From a virus: 62,020 bases of DNA. The notes under the pieces are model-generated. The model was not told the origin of the DNA and made no database searches. It saw nothing but the letters and a program-made list of their open reading frames with translations. Below are positions 7,177-15,213 of the stretch, in pieces (within the stretch, counting starts at the first letter, position 1; each line of letters starts with the position of its first letter). Both the position numbers and the translations under genes were made by a program. The stretch lies in the IMG/VR virus record IMGVR_UViG_3300023082_000008, positions 64,001-126,020 of that record. One strand, 5' to 3'.

Positions 7177-7928
7177 CTCAAAAATGGTTTACTTTGATGA
7201 GTTGGAACATTGCTCATCTCAATTCAACCGGGGTTCGCACATGGGCAACCCGACGCGGTACAGTTGTTCGAAAGATTAAGAATGTAGCGCCAGATGTGTT
7301 CTGTTCACAGGAGAACGTCAAAACGGTTGGTAGGCTAAGTGGTTATGGATATATTGATTCTAAATTGTCATCATATGAGCGTGTGGCGGGTTCTGATGGT
7401 CGTTATATCTACATTCGTCAACAGACTGTAAAATACATTGCTGGTGGAGTCTTTCAACTCACGCCCAAGTACAAAGGTGATGACAAGCAGGCTGCATGGG
7501 CTATCCTACAGATGCGCTCAGGCGGCGAGCCATTCCTCGTTACCTCGTACCACTTGGAAAACGAGGGTATGTCAGACCTTATTCGTTACAAGCAAATGAA
7601 GTCATGTCTGTCACAGGCTAAGGCAAAAGCAAGCGTGCGCGGTATTCCTACAAGCCGAATTTTCCACGCGGGAGATACGAATTTCCAGACAGCCGGTGCG
7701 ATTAACAAGGTTAAAGCGTTGGGATATGCTGATGCATTCGACAAGGCAAAGACAGTTAAGAAGAAGAGTTACCGTTCTTTCAATGACTGGCGCGCAACTC
7801 GTGTTGGATTCCGCATTGATCGTATTTGGATCAATGCTAGCCGACCTATCATTCTTGCGCAGCAAATTACTAGTCTTTTCCGTGCAGCGGACCACAACCC
7901 ACAGGTGGTTGTAGTAGGAAAAACATAG
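7173..7928 (+). CDS. Endonuclease/exonuclease/phosphatase (EEP) family protein
   Basis: 251 residues with the full EEP (DNase I-like) motif set: MSWNIAH at the N-terminus, the metal-binding glutamate in CSQENV, SYHLEN, the GDTNF loop (about residue 167), FRIDRIW, and the C-terminal ADHNP. Such enzymes cut DNA or RNA, or remove phosphates. The start GTG overlaps the endolysin stop, so lysin and nuclease are made together. Possible roles are host DNA breakdown or reducing viscosity at lysis. No signal peptide is seen. Function beyond the fold is inference. Confidence 0.87.
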   Translation: MTQKWFTLMSWNIAHLNSTGVRTWATRRGTVVRKIKNVAPDVFCSQENVKTVGRLSGYGYIDSKLSSYERVAGSDGRYIYIRQQTVKYIAGGVFQLTPKYKGDDKQAAWAILQMRSGGEPFLVTSYHLENEGMSDLIRYKQMKSCLSQAKAKASVRGIPTSRIFHAGDTNFQTAGAINKVKALGYADAFDKAKTVKKKSYRSFNDWRATRVGFRIDRIWINASRPIILAQQITSLFRAADHNPQVVVVGKT

Positions 7929-7937
7929 TGATATAAT
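7929..7937 (+). promoter_or_regulatory. Consensus extended -10 promoter in front of a non-coding segment
   Basis: TGA-TATAAT one base after the stop of the EEP gene. The hexamer is perfect. Transcription would begin near 7944 and run to the terminator ending at 8088 without meeting a convincing gene. Confidence 0.65.
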
Positions 7938-7943
7938 AGAACT

Positions 7944-8090
7944 ATCCAGATGGGACATAGGTGCCCGTCGCGATTCGTACGAGTCCACCGAGACAGCGTG
8001 CTAGTCGTTCACTCCGGTCGCTATCAATGATTACGGCTAGGATGGTATAGTTACAGAAGGACCCGAGGCTAGGTGCTCTCGGGTCCTTCG
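7944..8090 (+). ncRNA. Candidate small non-coding RNA, about 145 nt
   Basis: Bounded by a perfect extended -10 box (7929-7937) and an intrinsic terminator (8057-8088), with no likely gene between. The segment has internal pairing: a near-palindrome around GATTCGTACGAGTC (about 7973-7986) and CTAGTCG with CGGCTAG (about 8001 and 8034). The only reading frame starting with ATG is 26 codons with no ribosome site. It does not fold as a tRNA in any way I can see. A regulatory or packaging RNA is possible. Confidence 0.5.
8057..8090 (+). terminator. Intrinsic terminator before the virion module
   Basis: AAGGACCCGAG (8057-8067) pairs perfectly with CTCGGGTCCTT (8078-8088), 11 bp; only a short T stretch follows. 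Confidence 0.8.
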
Positions 8091-8110
8091 CTATTTAGAC
8101 CCATGAATGC

Positions 8111-8116
8111 TACAAT
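8111..8116 (+). promoter_or_regulatory. -10 element (TGC-TACAAT-AG class) for the LamG protein gene
   Basis: TGCTACAATAG with TACAAT ending 6 bases before the ATG at 8123. It is one of four near-identical GCTACAATAG boxes in the virion region. Confidence 0.7.
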
Positions 8117-8122
8117 AGCAAC

Positions 8123-9706
8123 ATGAGTTATTACGACGAAGTCATCAGAGACGCCCCCGATTCCATTTTTATGATGGATGATAATTTTCTCAATGCGTCA
8201 GGAAGATCAGTTGCGACCCAATTCACCGGGGCGGTAGACGACACCGGACCGGCACTGGTTGCTGGAGCGTCTAAAGCAAGTTTGTGGAATGCTAGTGCTT
8301 CTCTTCAAATCACTTTTCCCCTAATGAAGGAAGGAAAAGAAAGAGAACCCTTTACACTTGAATCCTGGTTTAGGCCAGTTGCTGGCGCAGGTCAATTTTC
8401 CATTGCGACCAATTCTTTTACTTATGATGGTCTATTTTGGAATGGCACGTCATTAACTTTTTCTTTGAAATTATCAACAGGATATGTAGGAGTAGAGTAT
8501 ACTCCTTTAGTCTTGTCAAATATGCACATTGTGGGTGTTTACAGTGGAACGGCATTGACTCTTTTTGTTAATGGAAATCCTGTAGCCAGTAGACAACTTA
8601 CAATAGCAGAACAAGCCCTCAAATTTTCTCCTGTTTCTACTACTCAATATATTTATCACGGAACCGGAGTTGGACTTTCCAACGCCTTGGCTGCGTATTG
8701 TCTTGTTCTACCAGCCGATCGTATTCGCGCACATTACGCCGCCGGTATAGATACGCGTCCGATGGATGCCGCAGGCACTATGCATGGTGGAATGTTTGAA
8801 AAGATCAATCTTGATCAGGGAGAAACATTCTTGAATAGAACTTTCAATGATCAGATTACTTATGAAAATGCAATTTTTACATGTTCTGTAACTGATGTTT
8901 TGGCACCCAAGCAAGACGACGACGGTACATATCTTGCGGGAGAGTGGCAAACTGCTGTGCCATTGGGTCAAGGTGGTACTAGCATTAACGGCATTAAATT
9001 AAGTTGGGTTGGCACGGGCATATTTTCTATTTCTACTTCTATTGATGGAATCTCATGGGACCAAGCGACCAAGAATGATTTCAAAGTATCTACAATTGCT
9101 CCGGGCTTTGATGGTACCGGAAAATGGATATACCTAAAAGTTAACTTTGCTGCTGATTTTGCAAGTGAAATTAAAAGCATTTCTTTGGTGGGATACAAGG
9201 ACATGGGCATTAAAACGCTCAAGCGTGCTATTACTTTGCCGGACGATGCGGTCTTGTTTAGCGACGATCAGGTGATCACCTATTCGGATGCCAATGGACT
9301 TTACACTCCTACTGGATTGACAATTGGAGCAACAGAAGAGGCTGACCCGGTATACGCTTTAGGTTTTTGGTATAACTCTCCAATCGGTAATGTGACAGTA
9401 AATGTGACTCCCACAGCGTTTTATGAAAACTCTATTCTTCGCTCCCCACGCACAGTAAATGGACGATGGACGTATGCGGTTTATGTGTTCCCGGCCACCA
9501 CAACTGAAATAGTGATTACTGGTAATACAAATATTGTGGCACCGGTGCTATATTCAGCATCAATTGATGCCCAACAAGTTAAAGAAATCTATTACTCGTA
9601 CACAGGTTATCCAAAACTATCTCTTGCATCTTCTGGAGTTTTTTCTATCAATACTCCCACGGCCAAAATTTATAGCAACGATTGGACAAGTTCCGGTACA
9701 GGCTAG
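8123..9706 (+). CDS. LamG-like (concanavalin A fold) virion protein
   Basis: 527 residues. The N-terminal third has the LamG/laminin-G pattern for a jelly-roll sugar-binding fold: FTLESWFRP, GQFSIATNS, then a VGVYSGTALTLFVNGNPVAS strand pair (about residues 137-157). A second beta-rich half (about residues 270-350) contains ISTSIDGISWDQATKNDF and FAADFASEIKSISLVGYK. No enzyme motif is seen. It sits directly upstream of the portal gene rather than with the tail fibres. It is probably a minor structural or receptor-binding protein. It has its own leaderless promoter and no visible ribosome site. Confidence 0.75.
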   Translation: MSYYDEVIRDAPDSIFMMDDNFLNASGRSVATQFTGAVDDTGPALVAGASKASLWNASASLQITFPLMKEGKEREPFTLESWFRPVAGAGQFSIATNSFTYDGLFWNGTSLTFSLKLSTGYVGVEYTPLVLSNMHIVGVYSGTALTLFVNGNPVASRQLTIAEQALKFSPVSTTQYIYHGTGVGLSNALAAYCLVLPADRIRAHYAAGIDTRPMDAAGTMHGGMFEKINLDQGETFLNRTFNDQITYENAIFTCSVTDVLAPKQDDDGTYLAGEWQTAVPLGQGGTSINGIKLSWVGTGIFSISTSIDGISWDQATKNDFKVSTIAPGFDGTGKWIYLKVNFAADFASEIKSISLVGYKDMGIKTLKRAITLPDDAVLFSDDQVITYSDANGLYTPTGLTIGATEEADPVYALGFWYNSPIGNVTVNVTPTAFYENSILRSPRTVNGRWTYAVYVFPATTTEIVITGNTNIVAPVLYSASIDAQQVKEIYYSYTGYPKLSLASSGVFSINTPTAKIYSNDWTSSGTG

Positions 9707-9757
9707 TATATTTAGAACCACAATAAGACAGTTTGGCCATTAAAACCAGCAATGTGG

Positions 9758-9763
9758 TAAAAT
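9758..9763 (+). promoter_or_regulatory. Extended -10 promoter for the pre-portal gene
   Basis: TGG-TAAAAT ends 6 bases before the ATG at 9770. Confidence 0.6.
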
Positions 9764-9769
9764 CTAAAT

Positions 9770-10087
9770 ATGAAGACAACACATATTGAAGACACAAACC
9801 TTGGTGTTTACCTTGCAAAGTCTGAGGGAAACTACATCATCAATGAAGATGAAGAGTTTTTGCTTATTTATGGTATGCGAAACGACAAGCGAAAGGTCGT
9901 TGAACTTATCAAAGTAGCAAAGAGTTTTGGTCTGCCCGACATTACAGTTGAATTTCGTCCAGACCAACGCCCAGTGTCTCACGAAGAATATGATGAACAG
10001 ATGGAACGTCTCAAGAATGGTATCACTCCCGATCCCTACGATCTTGGTCACTTAATTGATCAGTACAATGAGGCGAACGGCAAATGA
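9770..10087 (+). CDS. Hypothetical protein upstream of portal, 105 aa
   Basis: Unrecognised 105-residue acidic protein with a strand-helix pattern (MKTTHIEDTNLGVYLAKSEG, then FLLIYGMRNDKRKVVELIKVAKSFG). It overlaps the portal start by 4 bases (ATGA), so it is made together with the portal, and it has its own leaderless promoter. A role in head assembly is suggested by position only. Confidence 0.7.
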   Translation: MKTTHIEDTNLGVYLAKSEGNYIINEDEEFLLIYGMRNDKRKVVELIKVAKSFGLPDITVEFRPDQRPVSHEEYDEQMERLKNGITPDPYDLGHLIDQYNEANGK

Positions 10088-11793
10088 GTGAAATTAGAGT
10101 CACGGCGGTAGAGGATGACAATCCAGAAGACTACAGGGTAGTTAAGCGAATTGTCACTGGCGTACGTACCGGTCCTTCACACGTAGATAAGGCGACTGGA
10201 GGAGAAGACCCATTCCTTAAAAAGGTTAGTGAACTTAAGTTAAAGACATCCGGCAAGAACTCAATTAAGCCGTCACTTCACAAAAAGGCCCAGCGTCTTG
10301 AAAAGGTATATCAAGGAAAAACAGGTTCTGGCGAAAAAGTCCAATCTAAGCAGAAGTTTGAAGAAACTGCTTCCGGGTATGGATATCTTGAAGTAGTTCA
10401 GCCGTTCTATAATCTAGACTATCTTGCCAAGTTGTATGAGGCGTCTTCTACAAACTCCGCAGCCATTAGAGCAAAGGCAGCAAACGTAGTTGGCCTTGGG
10501 TATACGCTTGTTGAGTCAAATAAGACCAAGCGTAGGTTTGATGATCTTCAAAGTGACAAGGATGGTCTAGCCAAGTACCGTGTCAAAGTGAACAAGATTC
10601 GTGACAATGTCATGGATATGCTTGACGAATTTAATGAAGAGGATGACTTCAATGAAGTTCTTCTGAAAGCCTACATTGACTACGAAGCAACTGGTCAGGG
10701 TTATATTGAAATTGGTCGTGGAGACGACGGACAAATTGGAATGATCGCGCACGCGCCTGCCACCACAATTCGCGTACGTCGTGCTCGTGACGGTTTTGTA
10801 CAAATTGTCTCCAATGATGCGGTGTTCTTCCGCAATTTTGGAGACACTACCACACCCAACCCAATTGGTAATGATCCTGAGCCAAACGAACTTATTGTTA
10901 TCAAAAAGTACACACCAACAAACACTTACTACGGTATTCCAGATATTATTTCTGCAAAGGAAGCGCTGGCCGGTAACGCGTTTGCAGCGAAGTTCAATCT
11001 TGATTACTTTGAGAACAAGGCCGTGCCACGCCACTTGATCATTCTCAAGGGTGCAGAGTTTAGTCCAGCCGCAGAGCAATCTATTGTCGAATTCTTCGAA
11101 ACGGGACTTAAGGGCAAGAACCACCGCTCTCTGTACGTGCCTCTACCGGGTGACTCACCTGACGAGAAGGTTGAATTTGATATCAAGCCTGTTGAGGCCG
11201 GTATTCAGGATCAGTCCTTCCAGAAGTACCACGATTCTAATCAGAGCGAAATACTAATGGCCCACGGAGTCCCACCAAACAAGGTAGGTATCTCTGCGGG
11301 TGTATCCGTTGCGTCTGCACTAGAAGCGTCACGTACATTCAAAGACCAAATTTCTACGCCAGAGCAGCGTCGCTGGTCAAAGAAGATTACACGCATCATT
11401 AAGGAATTGACTGAGGCATGGATTTTCAAATTCAACGAAATGTCACTTACCGACGAAGATACTCAAAGTAAGATTGATGAGCGAAACGTCCGAAACTCTA
11501 TTGAAATGGCAAATGAAATTCGTGCACGTAAGGGTCTTCCTGCAATTGAAAAGGGTGATCAAACAGTTGTGGACATTGCAGAAGAGGAGCGTCTCGCCGC
11601 TGAAAAGTTAGCGAAGGAGCAGTCAGAGGCACAGATAAAGGCCGGTGAATCACAGGCTAAAATTGATGCACAGGCCGCTCACGCGAAACAAAATGCTACA
11701 GGCGACGGTGCTCGCGGAGCAGAGAGAAGTGCTGCAACTTCAACGACTTCTGCTCAAGGGCGTGCTCCAAAAGGCGAGGGTAGACGTAGTTAA
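10084..11793 (+). CDS. Portal protein
   Basis: 569 residues. The portal dodecamer sits at one head vertex and is the channel for DNA packaging. The sequence has the layout of HK97-type portals: a variable N-terminus, YGYLEVVQPFYNLDYLAKLYEA leading into NSAAIRAKAANVVGLGYT, a helical stem region, GYIEIGRGDDGQIG and the conserved PDIISAKEALAGNAFAAKFN segment, then a helix-rich, Lys/Glu/Ala-rich C-terminal tail (about residues 510-569). The following genes are protease, scaffold and capsid protein, the standard order. No nearby terminase is present; it lies at 59.7-61.5 kb. Confidence 0.88.
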   Translation: MSEIRVTAVEDDNPEDYRVVKRIVTGVRTGPSHVDKATGGEDPFLKKVSELKLKTSGKNSIKPSLHKKAQRLEKVYQGKTGSGEKVQSKQKFEETASGYGYLEVVQPFYNLDYLAKLYEASSTNSAAIRAKAANVVGLGYTLVESNKTKRRFDDLQSDKDGLAKYRVKVNKIRDNVMDMLDEFNEEDDFNEVLLKAYIDYEATGQGYIEIGRGDDGQIGMIAHAPATTIRVRRARDGFVQIVSNDAVFFRNFGDTTTPNPIGNDPEPNELIVIKKYTPTNTYYGIPDIISAKEALAGNAFAAKFNLDYFENKAVPRHLIILKGAEFSPAAEQSIVEFFETGLKGKNHRSLYVPLPGDSPDEKVEFDIKPVEAGIQDQSFQKYHDSNQSEILMAHGVPPNKVGISAGVSVASALEASRTFKDQISTPEQRRWSKKITRIIKELTEAWIFKFNEMSLTDEDTQSKIDERNVRNSIEMANEIRARKGLPAIEKGDQTVVDIAEEERLAAEKLAKEQSEAQIKAGESQAKIDAQAAHAKQNATGDGARGAERSAATSTTSAQGRAPKGEGRRS

Positions 11794-11828
11794 TAATTAG
11801 CAGTTTTGTATCATAATATGAGACACGC

Positions 11829-11834
11829 TACAAT
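11829..11834 (+). promoter_or_regulatory. -10 element (CGC-TACAAT-AG class) for the capsid protease gene
   Basis: CACGCTACAATAGGG; TACAAT ends 7 bases before the ATG at 11842. The same 10-base core occurs at 8111, 14610 and 17967. Confidence 0.7.
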
Positions 11835-11841
11835 AGGGTAT

Positions 11842-13083
11842 ATGGAAATGAACAAGGCATCGCTAACCATTAATGGAGAAGGAACCCAATTAAACATTGG
11901 CTCCCCCATTGTTAAGATCGACAAATCACGTCGTCTTGTATCTGGTTATGCTACAGCCAATAATGTTGATAGCCAAAAAGATATTGTTACTACAGAGGCC
12001 TCACTAAAAGCATTTGAAGAAGCGAGAGGTAATATTCGTGAAATGCACGGGACAGAGGCTGTTGGTAAAGTTGTTGACTACAAGGTTGATAAGTTTGTAG
12101 CAAAAGACGGTAATACCTACGAAGGTATCTATGTAACAGCGTATATCTCCAAGGGTGCCCCAAACGCTTGGGAAAAGGTTTTAGATGGAACCTACACCGG
12201 TTTTTCAATTGGTGGAAACATTACAGACTCAGAGTCCGAATGGCGAAAGGATGCCGATGGTACAGTTCGAATTGTTAAAGGATACGATTTGATCGAACTT
12301 TCTATTGTTGATAATCCCGCCAATCAAGAGGCTAATATTTTTTCAATTCAGAAAGCAATGACCGGCCAACAGCCAGAACATGCTATTGAATTGGAGCAAG
12401 CATTCGTGTGTCGCACGGATGAGGTTGCACGAACCAGCAAGTCAGACACATTAACATGCGTGACTTGCAAGGAAGACATGGAGCCCATGGGATGGGTGGA
12501 GACGGCTGGTGATAAGACTAAGGCTGTTAAGTCACTCATGACTAAGTTCCTAACTCCCGACACAAATGAGGGAGGTGTAACGAAAATGACAGATGAAAAC
12601 AAGACCACAGCGGATTCCACAGTGGGAGACCTTGGAATCACTGATCCAGAAGTTGTAGAAGCGCCATCGCCAGAGGACGTAGCGGTAGAGACTCCTGAGT
12701 CAGATGAAACTCCAAAGGAAGAAACCACAACGGAAGAGCCAACAGTATCCGAGGACGTGAACACTGACGAGCCAGACTTCGAAAAGATGCTTGCCAGCGT
12801 TAAGGACGCGGTAACCAAGGAAGTGGCATCCTTAGAAGGCAAGATCGAGGATATGAAGAAGGCAGCAGATAGCCGCCTTTCTGAACTCGACGGCAAGTTG
12901 ACGGATGCTATGCAAAAGTTTGATAGCGCAAAGAATGAAATCAATAGCGTAACAAAGCGATTGAAAGTAGTTGAAGGAAAGAGTGCTATTCGCAAGTCTG
13001 CTGACGTATCGTCAGTAAGTAATGAGAGTTCTGAACCAGATAATATCTGGACGGGCGCTCTCTTGGACAGGGATTTGAACTAA
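11842..13083 (+). CDS. Capsid maturation protease (XkdF/prohead protease type) fused to scaffold domain
   Basis: 413 residues. The N-terminal domain (about 1-170) looks like an XkdF-like serine protease: VSGYATANNVDSQKDIV, the catalytic-histidine candidate in REMHG, and the serine in TGFSIGG, then LIELSIVDNPAN. After a cysteine-containing linker (CVTCKED, about residue 205) and a long acidic Thr/Glu/Pro stretch comes a predicted coiled coil (about residues 313-395, with KMLASVKDAVTKEVASLEGK). The C-terminal part matches a scaffold and can also be made alone from an internal start at 12586. Start at 11842 is chosen by the leaderless promoter; an upstream ATG at 11806 is less likely. Confidence 0.82.
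   Translation: MEMNKASLTINGEGTQLNIGSPIVKIDKSRRLVSGYATANNVDSQKDIVTTEASLKAFEEARGNIREMHGTEAVGKVVDYKVDKFVAKDGNTYEGIYVTAYISKGAPNAWEKVLDGTYTGFSIGGNITDSESEWRKDADGTVRIVKGYDLIELSIVDNPANQEANIFSIQKAMTGQQPEHAIELEQAFVCRTDEVARTSKSDTLTCVTCKEDMEPMGWVETAGDKTKAVKSLMTKFLTPDTNEGGVTKMTDENKTTADSTVGDLGITDPEVVEAPSPEDVAVETPESDETPKEETTTEEPTVSEDVNTDEPDFEKMLASVKDAVTKEVASLEGKIEDMKKAADSRLSELDGKLTDAMQKFDSAKNEINSVTKRLKVVEGKSAIRKSADVSSVSNESSEPDNIWTGALLDRDLN
12586..13083 (+). CDS. Nested in-frame scaffolding protein
   Basis: 165-residue product starting inside the protease gene in the same frame. An internal GGGAGGTG (about 12570-12577) lies 8 bases before an ATG at 12586, one of the best ribosome sites in the window. The product would contain the acidic linker and the coiled coil but no protease domain. 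This is the arrangement of lambda C/Nu3, where the scaffold is the C-terminal part of the protease gene. Scaffold proteins guide capsid assembly and are then removed. The internal start is visible; its use is inference. Confidence 0.72.
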   Translation: MTDENKTTADSTVGDLGITDPEVVEAPSPEDVAVETPESDETPKEETTTEEPTVSEDVNTDEPDFEKMLASVKDAVTKEVASLEGKIEDMKKAADSRLSELDGKLTDAMQKFDSAKNEINSVTKRLKVVEGKSAIRKSADVSSVSNESSEPDNIWTGALLDRDLN

Positions 13084-13144
13084 GGTTCATTGAACTTTCA
13101 TTACAAATGCAATGAAATTAAATTTTGACGGAGGTGAATAAATT

Positions 13145-14149
13145 ATGAGTAACGAACTAATCGAAAAGGTCATTCGCACGAACGAAGTAGCGAGTGGCGG
13201 TGGTGGTCTTCTCTCACCAGAGCAGACAAACACATTTATCGACTACATGTGGGACTCAACTGTTCTTGGTAAGCAGGTCCGTAAGGTACCAATGCGCGCC
13301 AACGAGGCAGAGATTGATAAGATCAATGTCGGACAGCGAATCGTACGCCTTGCAACCGAGGCTGTCGACGACGGTGTGAACGCAGGTGCAACATTCTCGA
13401 AGATTTCTTTGACAACAAAGAAGTTGCGTCTTGACTGGGAACTTTCTACGGAAAGCCTTGAGGACAACATCGAGGGTAATAACCTTGAGGAACACATCGC
13501 TCGTCTCATGGCAACTCAGGCCGGTAACGACATTGAGGACCTGGCAATCAACGGAGATACGTCTTCTGCTGACCCACTACTTAAGTCATTTGACGGTTAC
13601 AAGAAGTTGCTAGAGGCAGGAGCAAACGTTGTTGACGCTAACGGCGGCTACTTCTCTCGCGCTACACTAAACCGTGCGCTTAAGACAATGCCACGTAAGT
13701 TCCTACAGCGTCGTGGAGAGTTGAAGTTCTTCGCAGGTTCAGGAGTCGTTCAGGATTACATCTACAGCCTACAGCAGGTAGAGAATGGTCTGATCAGCCC
13801 CGAGGCATCGGCTCTTGCAGGTATCAACCAGGCTAACCAGCCTAATGGTGCAGCAGGATTCGTCACGGGCAACGCTTTCGGTCTGTCTATCAACGAGGTA
13901 CCCCTCTTTGATGAACAGCGCAAGTTGAACGACACTGGCAGCGGCGCTTCCGACCACACTTCCGTCTGGCTACTCGACCCAAAGAACCTTCTATGGGGCG
14001 TGAAGCGTGAGATTAAGGTGTACCGCAAGTTCGCTGAGAAAAAGGATACAACGGAATGGACCCTATACACACGTGTAGGTGTTCAGGTTGAAAACCTCTC
14101 AGCCGTAGTCGTGGTAAAGAATATTAAGGCAGCAGCGCTAAGCGTCTAA
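13145..14149 (+). CDS. Major capsid protein (HK97 fold)
   Basis: 334 residues, placed directly after the protease/scaffold gene, with a very strong ribosome site (GGAGGTG). Visible features of HK97-like shells: an N-terminal helix region ending in GGGGLLSPEQ, a P-domain style stretch with GQRIVRLATEAVDD and SKISLTTKKLRLDWELSTE, then LARLM/AGNDIEDLAINGD, and a C-terminal VGVQVENLSAVVVVKN strand. No Ig extension. A short stem (TTTCATT/AATGAAA, about 13097-13118) lies in the leader. An intrinsic terminator follows, typical for the most expressed late gene. Confidence 0.9.
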   Translation: MSNELIEKVIRTNEVASGGGGLLSPEQTNTFIDYMWDSTVLGKQVRKVPMRANEAEIDKINVGQRIVRLATEAVDDGVNAGATFSKISLTTKKLRLDWELSTESLEDNIEGNNLEEHIARLMATQAGNDIEDLAINGDTSSADPLLKSFDGYKKLLEAGANVVDANGGYFSRATLNRALKTMPRKFLQRRGELKFFAGSGVVQDYIYSLQQVENGLISPEASALAGINQANQPNGAAGFVTGNAFGLSINEVPLFDEQRKLNDTGSGASDHTSVWLLDPKNLLWGVKREIKVYRKFAEKKDTTEWTLYTRVGVQVENLSAVVVVKNIKAAALSV

Positions 14150-14165
14150 TGCTTGAGTATTCCTG

Positions 14166-14195
14166 AAAAGCCCCCGGTTTTCCGGGGGCTTTTTG
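14166..14195 (+). terminator. Intrinsic terminator after the major capsid gene
   Basis: AAAAGCCCCCGG (14166-14177) and CCGGGGGCTTTTT (14182-14194) around a TTTT loop; 12-bp stem and T run. Confidence 0.93.
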
Positions 14196-14212
14196 CTTCA
14201 TAAAGAATGTAC

Positions 14213-14221
14213 TGATACACT
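14213..14221 (+). promoter_or_regulatory. Extended -10 promoter for the capsid-adjacent HNH gene
   Basis: TGA-TACACT ends 6 bases before the ATG at 14228; leaderless arrangement. Confidence 0.65.
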
Positions 14222-14227
14222 ATTTGC

Positions 14228-14602
14228 ATGAAGTGTATATTTACAGATTGCGGAAGAGATGCCCAGACCGCCGGATTGTGCTGGGGTCATTACAAACAAA
14301 AGGTTCAGGGCCGAACACTCAAGGCATTGAGGAAGCAAGGTCCAAAGGGCGACGGTAGTCCAGATGAAAGAGGATACATCAGAGTCAAGATAAAGGGGAA
14401 GATGTACCTCAAGCACAGACTGGTCATGGCCAAGCATCTAGGCAGAGAACTTCGTCTTTTCGAAAACGTTCACCACAAGAATGGCAACAAGGGAGATAAC
14501 ACTATCGAGAACCTTGAACTTTGGGTTACAAAACAACCCGCAGGCCAACGGCCAGAAGACCTCGTAGCCTATGCGCGAGAGATTCTTGAACTGTACGGCT
14601 GA
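14228..14602 (+). CDS. HNH homing endonuclease
   Basis: 124 residues. Two cysteines (CIFTDCGR) and CWGHY at the N-terminus may bind zinc. The HNH_3-type core reads [14 protein letters not shown] followed by [19 protein letters not shown] (about residues 60-100), with the catalytic HH-N-N pattern. The gene sits between the capsid gene and the head completion genes, with its own leaderless promoter behind the capsid terminator, and looks like an independent cassette. Free-standing HNH genes in phages commonly act as homing endonucleases that cut an allele lacking them. Confidence 0.88.
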   Translation: MKCIFTDCGRDAQTAGLCWGHYKQKVQGRTLKALRKQGPKGDGSPDERGYIRVKIKGKMYLKHRLVMAKHLGRELRLFENVHHKNGNKGDNTIENLELWVTKQPAGQRPEDLVAYAREILELYG

Positions 14603-14606
14603 AACA

Positions 14607-14615
14607 TGCTACAAT
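14607..14615 (+). promoter_or_regulatory. Extended -10 promoter (GCTACAATAG class) with leader
   Basis: TGC-TACAAT at 14607-14615 followed by AG. Transcription would start near 14622, leaving about 25 bases with an AAGGAG ribosome site before the GTG at 14647. Confidence 0.7.
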
Positions 14616-14646
14616 AGATACTAACTAGTTAGAAGGAGTTGTACAC

Positions 14647-15135
14647 GTGTCACTTATTGACAAGATGAACAAGAAGGACTTGCAGGGCCTAGCCCGCAGT
14701 ATCTTCGTAGAGTTGCCCGAGGGTGCCAATCTCGCTGAGATTCGCGCAATCCTCCACCAAGAAAATTTGACGGACGATGATATCGAGAACATTGAAATCG
14801 TTCCTGAGGTTGATCCGAACAAGCCACTCGTGGCTGAGGCTGATGGTAGTGTCGTTACGACGAACACTCTTCGTGCTGAGGAAGAAGCAGCACCCGAGCC
14901 TGAAATTGTAGCAGTCGTTGAGCCCGAGTATCAGCGCGGTGCGCCAGCGCCGGTAAAGACCGATGTGCTTATCAAGTATGAGCGTCTTAATCCTTCCTTT
15001 GAGATACTAACATATAAGTTTACTAGCGAGCACCCATTTTTGCTAGTACGCCCAGAGGACGCGGACTACATCGTCCGTAACATTCCAGGATTCCGTCCAG
15101 CACTAGAGTCAGAAGCACAGGAGTTCTACTCCTAA
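14647..15135 (+). CDS. Head-associated hypothetical protein, 162 aa
   Basis: Not recognised. The N-terminus (MNKKDLQGLARSIFVELPEG) and the helical ANLAEIRAILHQENLTDDDIENIE stretch resemble the short head-to-tail domain often found after major capsid genes, while the middle is Glu/Ala/Pro rich and the C-terminus (KYERLNPSFEILTYKF) may be beta. GTG start 8 bases after AAGGAG. It is transcribed from its own promoter to a terminator just downstream, as a single-gene unit. Confidence 0.68.
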   Translation: MSLIDKMNKKDLQGLARSIFVELPEGANLAEIRAILHQENLTDDDIENIEIVPEVDPNKPLVAEADGSVVTTNTLRAEEEAAPEPEIVAVVEPEYQRGAPAPVKTDVLIKYERLNPSFEILTYKFTSEHPFLLVRPEDADYIVRNIPGFRPALESEAQEFYS

Positions 15136-15148
15136 TCAGGCCGCATCG

Positions 15149-15182
15149 AGACCCTTCATCCTAATGGATGGAGGGTCTTTGT
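15149..15182 (+). terminator. Intrinsic terminator
   Basis: AGACCCTTCATCC (15149-15161) pairs with GGATGGAGGGTCT (15166-15178) around TAAT with one wobble pair; TT follows. Confidence 0.85.
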
Positions 15183-15198
15183 GTTTGAATTGGAGCAG

Positions 15199-15207
15199 TG
15201 ATACACT
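15199..15207 (+). promoter_or_regulatory. Extended -10 promoter for the head-tail connector operon
   Basis: TGA-TACACT ends 6 bases before the ATG at 15214. It is the same TGATACACT as at 14213. Confidence 0.68.
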
Positions 15208-15213
15208 GTAGAT

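Noticed and set aside
7944-8056. tRNA-like element
   Set aside because: A T-arm-like GATTCGTACGAGTC occurs but no acceptor stem, anticodon arm or D-arm with correct spacing could be built.
10567-11124. Minus-strand frame of 185 codons opposite the portal gene
   Set aside because: No start signal; composition of an antisense shadow; the portal frame is strongly supported.
12348-12995. Minus-strand frame of 215 codons opposite the protease/scaffold gene
   Set aside because: Low complexity (Ser/Val/Thr) caused by the acidic repeats of the real gene on the other strand; no ribosome site or promoter.
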